From assembly GCF_005877885.1 (NCBI RefSeq), contig NZ_VCHY01000031.1:1-50797 (forward strand): a stretch of 50,797 bases of DNA. The letters are read 5' to 3'. Of this stretch, positions 34,852-44,600 are shown piece by piece. The stretch is from Labilibacter sediminis. GTDB lineage: Bacteria > Bacteroidota > Bacteroidia > Bacteroidales > Marinilabiliaceae. Position numbers and translations under genes: made by a program. Numbering within the stretch: the stretch's first letter is position 1; each line of letters starts with the position of its first letter. Under the pieces are notes generated by a model. It saw nothing but the letters and a program-made list of their open reading frames with translations. It was not told where the DNA came from and did no database searches.

Positions 34852-37800
34852 CTATTTTCTAACAACAAGTACTTTAGAACTCATGTCTCCATTCATTTTA
34901 ACTGTCACTATATAGTTTCCATTCTTTAAATCTGGTATTTGGATGTTTTGTACAAAATGCCCCATACCTTTAAAATAAGACTGCTTAAGGATCATCCTTC
35001 CTGATAAATCATATATTGAAACTTCTATATCTCCAACAAAAGGATCATCTACAGTCAGGTTAAAGTAGCCTGAAGCCGGATTTGGAGACAAGATCATATC
35101 GAACTCAATATCCTTAGTATTAAAAATACTTGACGGCTCACCCTGAATATACAAATTATCAATGGCCCAACCCCATCCTGTTTCATACGGATCGGAATAT
35201 AATTTAAAGCGTATAAGAACAGTATCTTTAGCTGAAAAGTAATCCCTTAAATTGATATTGTGATCTACATAGAGGGTCTCATCCGGAGTACTTTTATATG
35301 TTCTGCCATTATTTGCCCAAGATGCATTATAACTAAAGTCGTAACCTGGCTCAAGGTTAATCCAGTTTATACCATCTTCAGAAGCTTCTACTACTACATA
35401 ATCATAAAAATCAGTACTTGGATACTCTGCTCCTGGCTCACCTGTTTCAACAAAGGCAATATCTTTATACTGAACAAAGGCCATATTTATATCATCAGCT
35501 ACAACCACCGGATATTTTAAGTGATAATAAAAAATGCTATTTTGAGCATAAGGATGTGGTGTTTGAATGGCATAATTACTAAAAGTACCTTTTGTAATTG
35601 AAAAGCCTTCTCCTACAAAATCATCAAAACGTTCACTAAAATTATTTGTATAACTACTCACTGCTTCTAATAGCTGAAGAGATGGAATTGTTTTTGTATT
35701 TGAAAAATATCGTTCTCCATTAATATAGGCAGATACAGAAACTTCATCACTGCTTCCAATCATTTCTTTATAAAACAGGTCTGTACGCTCCCCACTCACG
35801 ACATTCTCTCTTATTGTAAACTGTAAAGTTTCACCATTATAAAACTCCAAAGAATCATAACTCATATCTAACTGAGTTACCACCGGATAATTACCTTGTG
35901 GATTTATACCAACTTCTCCTAAATATGGATTTTTATTTACATTAGACAAGCCGTTTCTTTGAACAGACCAGACACCTAAACCATGTGTACCAAGCACTAC
36001 CTCATCGCCAACAATTTTCATATCCCAAATAGATACTGCGGGTATCCCGTTGTTGGCATAAGTCCAATTTGCACCATTATCGTAGCTAATAAACAAACCT
36101 ATTTCAGTACCCACCCAAATCTCATTATTATCAAAAGGCATTACCAATAAGGTATTAACTGCTACATTAGGAAATCCATTAGAACTAGTTGCGGGCTCTG
36201 ATAGATTAAACCCTGAAATATCTTCCCAGGTTTGACCCAGATCTGTTGTTCTAAAAATCTTTGGATAATAAGAGAAAGAAAAAAGAACATAAGCAGTTTC
36301 AGGATCATTGGGATGCGTTACAATATTTGAAATTGCTCCCAGATCCATCGGGTTATTAACACTTGTAAATGTTGCGCCACCATCTGTTGATACCTGAACC
36401 TTACCCAAGGTATAAGCAGAATTATCATTCATATAATTACCTGCCCATACTATTTGAGGATTTGCCTCACTAATGGCTATTTTAGGAGAAGCATAATCGC
36501 CATATCCCCAATCTACCCCCATATCAATATTATTCCAGGTGGTCCCAAAATCAATAGATTTCCATAAACCGGAAACACCCCCAACAAATAAAACATCCGG
36601 GTCTGTTTTAGAATGCGCCACTTCTGTAATAAAAGGGGCTGTTTCATCATTATTATCACCAATTGAACCACTGATGTCGGACCAGTAAATTCCGCCATCA
36701 TCAGATCTGTATAGACTGTTATAATATACAGTACCAATCAATTTGTTTCCTTTTCGTGGATGCCAAACTACATCAAAACCATCTCCTCCCAGTACTTCAG
36801 TCCAGTCACTCATTTTATTTGGATTAGCCCCTGACAACTGTGAACCATTATCCTGAAGCCCTCCAAAATATTTATATTCATCCGGATGCCTGCCAACTCC
36901 ATAAAACTGGGAAGTGATGTAGCCATTTGATTTTGTTGTCCATTCATCACCTCCATCATCAGAAAAACCTACTCCTCCGTCATTTCCCACAATAATCCCA
37001 AAGGGTGTACCCAATGTTTCATCAATGGTAATATGATGATGATCAGCATGTGAATAGTTTGTGGCTGACACACCTGCAGACCACACAGTTAATTTAGTTG
37101 CGCCTAATTGTCTGTCATTAGGTGAACCATCAACGCCGCTATCCGCTATTTCCTGTCCTAAAATAAAGCTATATAAATCAATACCTCCAATAAATCCTTT
37201 GTTTTCACTGGTAGGATCAATGGCTAAAGTATTGTTATACCAACCCTGACCTCCCAAAAACTCCGTTGGCGTGCCTGTTTCAACTCCTTTGGCCCAAGTA
37301 CTACCACCATCTTTTGAGAAATATAAAACCGAGTTGTTATCTAAAGCATATAAGGCATCTGGATTACTTGGAGCAATGGCCAGCTCAATTCTTTTAACAT
37401 CTGACATGTCCTTCACCAACGTCCAATCTGTTCCACCATTCTCTGTTTTATAGATACCATTGCCGTTTAAAGTAACCCATAAAATATTTTCGTTGGTAGG
37501 ATGAAGTATTAGTTTTTGATACCTTCCCTGACCAGCCACAGATGGTGTAATATCAGACCAATTGGTTCCCCCATCTGTTGATTTTGTAACTATTTTATTG
37601 GTACAAACCCAAATCAAACTTTCATTTGTTGGCGAAACAACAATACTATTAATATAATGATACCAAGGATGAGTAGTAAATGTCAGTTGATTCCATGTTT
37701 CTCCTTTGTCTGTACTTTTAAAAATACCCTGTCCTCTAACCGCATCTACATTATAGTACCCTTCTCCTGTTCCCGCATAAATTACATTTGGATTAGATGG

Positions 37801-38322
37801 CGCCATAGCCAAACTAACAATGGCCAGGTTAGGGAGGTCGGGAGAAATTATTTCCCATGTTGAACCTGCATCAGTAGTTTTCCACACCCCTCCGGAAACA
37901 GCACCTGCAAACCACGTTTTATGTGTAACATCTGTTGGGTCAACAATAATAGTTCTTGTCCTACCCCCTACATTACCGGGTCCTCTCTGCACCCAAGGCA
38001 ATGTTGCTGTAGCTGACTTTAACTTTGCACTTCGTTTGAAAGCAGACTTTAACTCTGTTATCTTATAATTTTCTGCATAACCTGATTTACCGTCCTTTGT
38101 GGTTCTGTGTTTATAATAATTAACAAATTTATCGGGTTTATCTTTTTTTACGTAACCATTCTTTCTTCTCTCCACCTTCATCTCAATACGTTGCTGCTTC
38201 ATCTCTTCTGAAGAAACACTAAGAATCTTTTTCCTTTTATTACTTGTTGTATCTTGGTTTTCAAATATAAACCAAGATGTAGCAAGTAATGCCACCAACG
38301 CAATTATGTAATTTTTTTTCAT
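34852..38322 (-). CDS. Secreted BNR/VPS10-like repeat protein with a type A T9SS sorting domain
   Basis: From the ATG at 38322 the protein has 1156 residues. An N-terminal signal segment (MKKNYIIALVALLATSW) is followed by a basic linker and, from about residue 105, a beta-propeller region. This has repeated Asp-box/BNR motifs (SGGVWKTTDAGSTWE; GIFKSTDKGETWN; YFSKDGGSTW; LYRSDDGGIYW; FRTTDLGQTWED). A beta-sandwich region follows, and the last 80 residues are a T9SS type A tail (SPNPASGYFNL ... IYDLSGRMIL ... GNYIVTVKM). It should be exported by the type IX system and anchored or released at the cell surface. Two direct copies of a 175-bp repeat flank the gene. Confidence 0.9.
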   Translation of the reverse strand: MKKNYIIALVALLATSWFIFENQDTTSNKRKKILSVSSEEMKQQRIEMKVERRKNGYVKKDKPDKFVNYYKHRTTKDGKSGYAENYKITELKSAFKRSAKLKSATATLPWVQRGPGNVGGRTRTIIVDPTDVTHKTWFAGAVSGGVWKTTDAGSTWEIISPDLPNLAIVSLAMAPSNPNVIYAGTGEGYYNVDAVRGQGIFKSTDKGETWNQLTFTTHPWYHYINSIVVSPTNESLIWVCTNKIVTKSTDGGTNWSDITPSVAGQGRYQKLILHPTNENILWVTLNGNGIYKTENGGTDWTLVKDMSDVKRIELAIAPSNPDALYALDNNSVLYFSKDGGSTWAKGVETGTPTEFLGGQGWYNNTLAIDPTSENKGFIGGIDLYSFILGQEIADSGVDGSPNDRQLGATKLTVWSAGVSATNYSHADHHHITIDETLGTPFGIIVGNDGGVGFSDDGGDEWTTKSNGYITSQFYGVGRHPDEYKYFGGLQDNGSQLSGANPNKMSDWTEVLGGDGFDVVWHPRKGNKLIGTVYYNSLYRSDDGGIYWSDISGSIGDNNDETAPFITEVAHSKTDPDVLFVGGVSGLWKSIDFGTTWNNIDMGVDWGYGDYASPKIAISEANPQIVWAGNYMNDNSAYTLGKVQVSTDGGATFTSVNNPMDLGAISNIVTHPNDPETAYVLFSFSYYPKIFRTTDLGQTWEDISGFNLSEPATSSNGFPNVAVNTLLVMPFDNNEIWVGTEIGLFISYDNGANWTYANNGIPAVSIWDMKIVGDEVVLGTHGLGVWSVQRNGLSNVNKNPYLGEVGINPQGNYPVVTQLDMSYDSLEFYNGETLQFTIRENVVSGERTDLFYKEMIGSSDEVSVSAYINGERYFSNTKTIPSLQLLEAVSSYTNNFSERFDDFVGEGFSITKGTFSNYAIQTPHPYAQNSIFYYHLKYPVVVADDINMAFVQYKDIAFVETGEPGAEYPSTDFYDYVVVEASEDGINWINLEPGYDFSYNASWANNGRTYKSTPDETLYVDHNINLRDYFSAKDTVLIRFKLYSDPYETGWGWAIDNLYIQGEPSSIFNTKDIEFDMILSPNPASGYFNLTVDDPFVGDIEVSIYDLSGRMILKQSYFKGMGHFVQNIQIPDLKNGNYIVTVKMNGDMSSKVLVVRK

Positions 38323-38617
38323 CCTGAATAATTTAGGTAATCTATGCAAAGCTCTGATGAAGTAAAACTTTAGATTACAGAAATAACATAACTATTATTC
38401 GCATAAGCAACTGATACATCTGCCAGAACATTCTTACAATTATACTCATTCTAAAAGGAAATAGATTCATGAAATCTTATAAAAATAAGATCATCTCCTT
38501 ATAAAAAAGAAGTGTATCTAAATAAATACTAAACCGTACCCTTTGGTTCAATTCGTGTCAGAAAAAGATTGTAGTTAAAAGAAAATATAAAAACGTATCT
38601 GCCAAACCGTTGGCTAT
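38323..38617. other. AT-rich upstream region of the BNR gene
   Basis: About 295 bp between the BNR gene start and the repeat element. It must hold the BNR gene promoter, but no box matches the consensus well. A small tcttat/ataaga hairpin near 38474 is the only local structure noted. Confidence 0.4.
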
Positions 38618-39132
38618 TTAACCCGCTTTATCAATGTCGTTTAGTTAAGAAATTCATTTCATGAATTTCTTAAGAATGGGACTTTGTCCCATACCCTACT
38701 TCCTTTTTGTCATTGCCACAAAAAGGAAGCAAAAAAGTCTAGTCGAGGAGAATGCCAACCCGCTCTTCCCGATTATTTATAATTCTATAGAAGCAAGTGT
38801 TCTTTCAAACACAAGGACAAGCCCCTTCTATGAATTATATAACAATCGGAAATACACTGCCTCCATTGGCCTTCAACTCCTCGACGGGCCTGCGCGCCCC
38901 TTTACTATCGTGAGTTAAAATGTTTTAAACAGCTATGATATCCTTAACTAAACGACATTGCCCGCTTTATGCATTAGAAAATCTATTACACATTGAAATC
39001 ACTTCAAAACAAGACACTTTGTTGCTTCACTTCAACTCACCAGAACGATGCTATGCCTCATTTCAGTAAAGCCTTGTTTTATCGTGCTTTCAATGTTCAT
39101 GACGAAGTTCTAATACGATAATGCGGGTTTAA
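38618..39132 (+). repeat. 175-bp TTAA-flanked element, copy B, split by an insertion
   Basis: The left piece (38618-38631, ttaacccgctttat) and the right piece (38961-39132) together match copy A at 34555-34729. The last TTAA (39129-39132) includes the stop codon of the PD40-protein gene on the minus strand. The inserted 329-bp element and a duplicated 10-mer account for the extra 339 bp. Confidence 0.85.
38632..38960. mobile_element. 329-bp MITE-like element with 18-bp TIRs and a 10-bp target duplication
   Basis: The ends are perfect inverted repeats: CAATGTCGTTTAGTTAAG (38632-38649) and CTTAACTAAACGACATTG (38943-38960). The 10-mer CCCGCTTTAT is present directly on both sides (38622-38631 and 38961-38970) but only once in the uninterrupted copy A, so it is a target-site duplication. 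No transposase is encoded. The interior forms successive hairpins: 13-bp arms at 38645-38673, 7-bp at 38676-38692, 12-bp at 38699-38729, and a long-range gtcgaggag/ctcctcgac pair (38742-38750 / 38877-38885). It is probably mobilised by a transposase elsewhere. Confidence 0.88.
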
Positions 39133-40655
39133 TATTCTACTAACACAATATTTATACGATAACCTTGGTCATCCGGAGTTGCCAAAGTTTTTAAGTCTTT
39201 TTTGAACAGATTAAAATATCTCTTTTTAACCTGTAATATTAAGTTATTATTTGATTTAAGATAAAAACTAAATACTCCCTGTTCATTTGTTTCTGTTGAT
39301 GAAATTAATTTTGATCCATCATACACCTTCACCAAAGCACTATTTACCGGATCATTTGAATTAGATGATACAATAACTCCCTCATAACGAATAAAATTCA
39401 GCTCCCTTTTTTGTTGAAATGCATAAATATCATCTTCTCCTATTCCTCCCTCCCTATTGGAACAAAAATAGCCTGAAAGGCCTTCTTCCTCCAGGATTAA
39501 TCCAAAATCATCCGATGAAGTATTCAGAGGGTAGCCCATATTAAAGGATTGTGAGAAACCATCTCCTTCGGGCATCGAAAAATACACATCTAAACCTCCT
39601 ATACCACCATACTTGTCCGAAGAAAAATATAGTTTGCCATCCCTATCTACAAAAGGAAATAATTCATTTTCTTCTGTATTTATATTTGGACCCAGATTTT
39701 GAGGCATACTTAAAAAACCATTTTTATATTCCGAATAGTAGATATCATAGCCCCCATAACCTCCCTCTTTATCAGACACAAAAAACAAGCGCATATCATC
39801 TTCTGTTAAAAAAGCATGCATATACGAAAAGTCCATTTGTCGTAAAGGGATTGCTGATGATTTACTTTTCCATTTACCATTAGCTTTATGGCTTACAAAA
39901 ATATTTAAATACGATTTATCTTTTGCTGAACTCTTAATATTGCGAGTGGTAAAAGCTATTGTTTTATCCTGATTAAATGCTATTGGACCGTCGTTGTACT
40001 TTGAAGATAATTCCTGACTAAAAAATTCAGGTTCAGACAATGATATTAGCTCATTTCTTTTCGAAGCATATAATTTATAAAATCGGCTTCCATCTCTAAT
40101 ATCCTCTCTTTTTATCATTTGAATACTTGTTCGGTTTGATGAAAATACCAATTGATCGTTATAAATAACCGGTGCAAACTCCGAATATTCAGTATTAATA
40201 GATAAAGGGTGAATGATATAATTGGATGAATCATTTTTAAGGGAAAGTATTAGTTCCTCAAGTGAACCCTCAATGGTCTTATTATTTCCCGACATTTTGT
40301 AATACTCATTTAAATATTGTTCCGCCTCCATATATCTCTCTTTTTTCCTTAACTCATGAGACAGCATATAATAAGTAGCATAATTAACATCAGGGTATTC
40401 TGTTGCCTTCAAATACCAGTCTATGGCATTTTCTGTTTCACCCAATAGCCTGTAACAATCTCCAATTTTATGTGTTACATAGTATAAAGCTACACTTTCA
40501 TCCCTTATATTATTGTATAAACGAAGTGCTTTTTTATAATTAAAACTGTCGAAATATTCATCTGCTTTTTTTAATTCTTTTGGCTGAGCATAAAGCTGTA
40601 TGGAAATAGCAGATACTTTAAATAAAATGAGAAATATGAGTAAATAAAGCTTCAT
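39129..40655 (-). CDS. TPR-PD40 protein of the PorP/SprF operon, lacking an OmpA domain
   Basis: A 508-residue exported protein with a signal peptide (about 1-24). TPR-like repeats (about 25-125) come first, then WD40-like PD40 beta-propeller blades (EFAPVIYNDQLVFSSNRT; MRLFFVSDKEGGYGGYDIYY; GKLYFSSDKYGGIGGLDVYF; GYFCSNREGGIGEDDIYAF). A carboxypeptidase-regulatory-like domain ends the protein (YEGVIVSSNSNDPVNSALVK). Relatives next to PorP/SprF genes usually continue into an OmpA peptidoglycan-binding domain, which is absent here. The stop lies in the TTAA at the edge of repeat copy B. It starts 51 bp after the PorP/SprF gene and is likely the last gene of this T9SS-linked operon. Confidence 0.85.
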   Translation of the reverse strand: MKLYLLIFLILFKVSAISIQLYAQPKELKKADEYFDSFNYKKALRLYNNIRDESVALYYVTHKIGDCYRLLGETENAIDWYLKATEYPDVNYATYYMLSHELRKKERYMEAEQYLNEYYKMSGNNKTIEGSLEELILSLKNDSSNYIIHPLSINTEYSEFAPVIYNDQLVFSSNRTSIQMIKREDIRDGSRFYKLYASKRNELISLSEPEFFSQELSSKYNDGPIAFNQDKTIAFTTRNIKSSAKDKSYLNIFVSHKANGKWKSKSSAIPLRQMDFSYMHAFLTEDDMRLFFVSDKEGGYGGYDIYYSEYKNGFLSMPQNLGPNINTEENELFPFVDRDGKLYFSSDKYGGIGGLDVYFSMPEGDGFSQSFNMGYPLNTSSDDFGLILEEEGLSGYFCSNREGGIGEDDIYAFQQKRELNFIRYEGVIVSSNSNDPVNSALVKVYDGSKLISSTETNEQGVFSFYLKSNNNLILQVKKRYFNLFKKDLKTLATPDDQGYRINIVLVEY

Positions 40656-40706
40656 TTGTTTTAGTCTTTTGCTGAAAAATGTAAATCCAGATTCTATTAA
40701 TCAAGT

Positions 40707-41654
40707 TTAAAAATACCTTGGATTAAGAATTTTTTCTTTCTTAAAATTAAATTCATAATGAATCATGACTTCATGAGTTCCACTATGATAAGAACTTAAA
40801 GCATTCGTATTTAAATCGAAGGCATATCCCACCTTAAACTGAGGGGTAAACTGGTATTGCGCAATTCCTCCAAAAGAATCATCCAGTCGATACATCGCCC
40901 CTAACCATAATTTGTCATAAAAAATAGAATTGAGGTTAAAATCGATACTAAAGGGACTTCCCTCCGCTAAACGAGTCATTACTGATGGCTTTAATACAAA
41001 CCATTCATTCATCTTGAAAACAGTACCTGCCATGCTATAATAATGCCTCACTTCCTTTCCTTCTCCATAGCTGTCACTCTCGTCTTCGTACTTATTTTCC
41101 ATTAACTTAGGAACTGATAATCCCACATAAAACTTTGGGGAATATAAATACAATCCGAAGCCAAAATTGGGCAGCATGGTTTGCTCCACCGAACTGGCAT
41201 AAGCATTGTCCATGTTAGAAGTTCGATCTAAACTATTGTAATCCACAGCGTAATGATTAAAACCTCCTTTTAACCCCATCGATAACTTTAAAGTTTCATT
41301 CATTTTTAAATGATATGCATAATCAATATAGAAGGAAGTTTGTTTAACCGGACCATAAGAATCGTAAATGACCGAAGCTCCTGCCGCCATACCGTTGTAA
41401 ATAGGCGAATGTGCAGAAAAGGTTCCTGTTGATGGTGCTCCATCAAAGCCAACCCATTGTTGGCGTGCCAGGAGCATTAAGCTTAACATTTCCCTGGTGC
41501 CTGCATAGGCCGGATTAATCGACAAGGAATTAAACATGTATTGCGAATACATAGGATCTTGTTGCGCTTTTGCAGGAGTAAAAATACCTGATACAGGCAA
41601 TATACAAATCACTATCAATAGTTTGATATTTATTAAAATACTAGCCCAATTCAT
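40707..41654 (-). CDS. PorP/SprF family type IX secretion membrane protein
   Basis: A 315-residue outer-membrane barrel with a signal peptide ending near AKAQ. It has the family start QQDPMYSQYMFNSLSINPAYAGTRE, then RQQWVGFDGAPSTGTFSAHSP, and a final strand rich in aromatic residues. PorP/SprF proteins hold type-B-sorted T9SS substrates at the cell surface. SprF of Flavobacterium serves the giant adhesin SprB. The gene begins 4 nt after the giant adhesin gene, which ends in a type B tail, so it is very probably the dedicated partner of that adhesin. Confidence 0.93.
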   Translation of the reverse strand: MNWASILINIKLLIVICILPVSGIFTPAKAQQDPMYSQYMFNSLSINPAYAGTREMLSLMLLARQQWVGFDGAPSTGTFSAHSPIYNGMAAGASVIYDSYGPVKQTSFYIDYAYHLKMNETLKLSMGLKGGFNHYAVDYNSLDRTSNMDNAYASSVEQTMLPNFGFGLYLYSPKFYVGLSVPKLMENKYEDESDSYGEGKEVRHYYSMAGTVFKMNEWFVLKPSVMTRLAEGSPFSIDFNLNSIFYDKLWLGAMYRLDDSFGGIAQYQFTPQFKVGYAFDLNTNALSSYHSGTHEVMIHYEFNFKKEKILNPRYF

Positions 41655-41658
41655 CGAC

Positions 41659-44600
41659 TTATCGTTTTATATAAACCATTCCTTTTATTACTTTTCTTGA
41701 GTTACCCAGTTTTACAATATAAAAATAGGTACCCTGAGGCAATTCCCCGGATCCAATAGCGGAGTTGGCTGATTTCCCATCCCATTTATTGTCGTAATTT
41801 TTCATATGAAATACCTCTCCACCCCATCTGTTATAAATATAGATTTCATTGTTCTCATAATCACTGATTCCTGGTATGACAAAGAAATCATTTACGCCAT
41901 CTCCATTTGGCGAAAACGTATCAGGGGCATCAATTCGCTCTCCACAATCATCAAAAACATCTCTGTAATTCGGAATTCCATCATTGTCACAATCATCACT
42001 TCCATCTTCATCATCCGACAAACCATCTTCATCACTATCTAAATCCCTATAATCCGGGATACCATCATCATCTGTATCAAGTAGGTCTTGCAAACAAACT
42101 TCCTGAATGCCACCTTCATCTATATCTCTTATGCCATCATTATCTGAATCATCATCAAGGTAGTCGGGCCATTCATCTCCATCGGTATTGGTTTCTTTCC
42201 CTTCAATAAAATCTGCAATATTATCACTATCTGCGTCAGAGACTCCAATAACAAATACAACCTTTGCATGTCCACAACTGCCAAATTCATCACATCCCTG
42301 ATAAGTAAATTCCTCCTCTATACAAAAATCACCAAAGACAGAGGCATAATTAAATTGGCCGTTAGCTACTTCTGTCAAATCCCCAATCAGGTTATGATCT
42401 GCATCAAACAACACCGTGATCTCATCCCCGTTAACATCAACATCGTTTGTCAGTACATTGAAGTCTATGGATTCTCCATCCGTTAAATAAATGGTATCAT
42501 TTATACAATCCGGAGCTAAATTCTCTATCAACTCAGTCACAGTTATCGTAACCGTTGCATTATCACATGCTCCGTTTGTATCACAAATACTGTATATAAA
42601 AGAATCGTTACCTGAAAAATCTTCATCAGAAGTATAGGTGATTTCTCCCGTTAAGGATTCAACAATAACATTTCCATTTTGCGGACCAGACACTATACTC
42701 ACAGACGTCACATCCAGGTTTCCATCAATATCACTATCGTTTTCTACAACAGCAATATTGACTGACATTGACTGTTCGGTTTGAGCACTATCATCCATGG
42801 CATTTGGTGTATCATTTTGCGGAATTACAGTAATTTCCACCATAGCTGAATCACATCCTCCGCCTCCATCACACAGTTCATATTCGAAGGAATCGTTACC
42901 ATTGAAATTAGCATCAGGTGTATAGATACATTCTTTTGTGTTTTCATCTATTGAAACACTTCCATTGAGCGGTTGACTTGAAATAGAAACTGCAAAAGCT
43001 TCAATATCCGAATCTATATCCGAATCATTAGCCAATACGTTAATAGCTATTGATTCATCCTCTAACACTTCTGCTTCATCAGCCACAGCAACAGGTATGT
43101 CATTTACCGGGGTAATTGTTATCTCAACATTGGCCTGATCACTATACCCCAACTCATCTGATATGCGATAAATAAGCCTGTCTGTGCCATTATAATTTGC
43201 AAACGGTGTATAGTTTAACTCTCCGTTAGAGGTATCAATTGTGGCTTCTCCGTTTAATGGATTACTCACAATGATTAAAGTAGTTAGATCAATATTATTC
43301 TGAGGATCGGTATCATTGGTTATGATATTATAAACAACTGACTCATCTTCATTTAAAACAATTTCATCATCCATTGCATTAGGAGCCTCATTTGTAACAT
43401 TAATCGTTACTGAAGAAATATTACTTTCGGCACCATCGGTATCATAAAACCTAAAGTTAAATGAATCTTCTCCCGTAAAACCATCATTCGGTAAATAAGT
43501 AATAGTATAATTTTCAAAATCAGTAGTTAATGTTCCAAACTCTGGTGAGCTGATATTATCAAATGTGTTTAAATCAATATTCCCATCTACATCACTCACC
43601 ATACTTGCCATTTCTATTTCAATAGCCACATTTTCCGGTGTCGACTGATTGATATTAGTGGTTACCGGAGCATCATTTATAGCAAGAACCTCTATTTCCA
43701 GATTATAAATTTTACTTCTGTCATTTTCATCAGACTGGTCACTCACATAAATAGGCACATTCAGACCACCATAAAAATTAGGATCAGGAATAATGGTTGT
43801 TTCACTAACTGAATAGTTCAAACCTGGCAATACTACCAAAATAAAATCATCTGGATAAATATTATCCGGATCTATAATGGTAAGATCAGTAATATCAACA
43901 ACTAAAGAAACATCCTCATCTGTTGTTAATATGGATTGATCACTGATAACAGGTTTATCATTTACCGAAACAACTTCAATGGTAAAAATAAAAACTTCAC
44001 TTACATTATTCTCTGCACCCTGATCATCAACAATAATATTCACCAATAAATCACCATTAAAATGAGGATCCGGACTTACAGTATTACCTGTTATTGAATA
44101 ATTATCTCCTTCCAAGACTGTCAGCACAAAATCATTGGGGTAATTATTATCCACATCCGTAACACTCAAATGGTTTAGAGTGATGGTTTCACTTTCATCT
44201 TCTAAAATACTTATAAGCTGTTGCGAATTAATAACAGGCTGGTCGTTTACTGAATTAATCGTGTAAAAAACAATAGCAGAAGCACAATATCCATCCTGAT
44301 CACACACCTCATACCTAATCTGATCTTTTCCATAGAAATCTTGATTTGGCGTATATCTAATATCTCCATCAGTCAAAACTACTGCTGAACCATTCACTGG
44401 TTCTGAAATAATTTTCAAGGTACGACTATCAATATTATTCTGAGGATCGCTGTCATTTGTAAGAACATTAAAAATACTCACTGCATCCTCATCAAGTGCT
44501 ACAACATCCTCATTTGCCGTTGGAGCTTCATTGGATACAGTAATGGTTACAACTGCAGAATCACAAAACTCATTGTCACATACCTTATACTCAAACTCAT

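Noticed and set aside
38661-38918. Open frame of 85 codons inside the 329-bp element
   Set aside because: It runs through hairpin arms, so its sequence is dictated by inverted repeats. It does not resemble a transposase or other protein.
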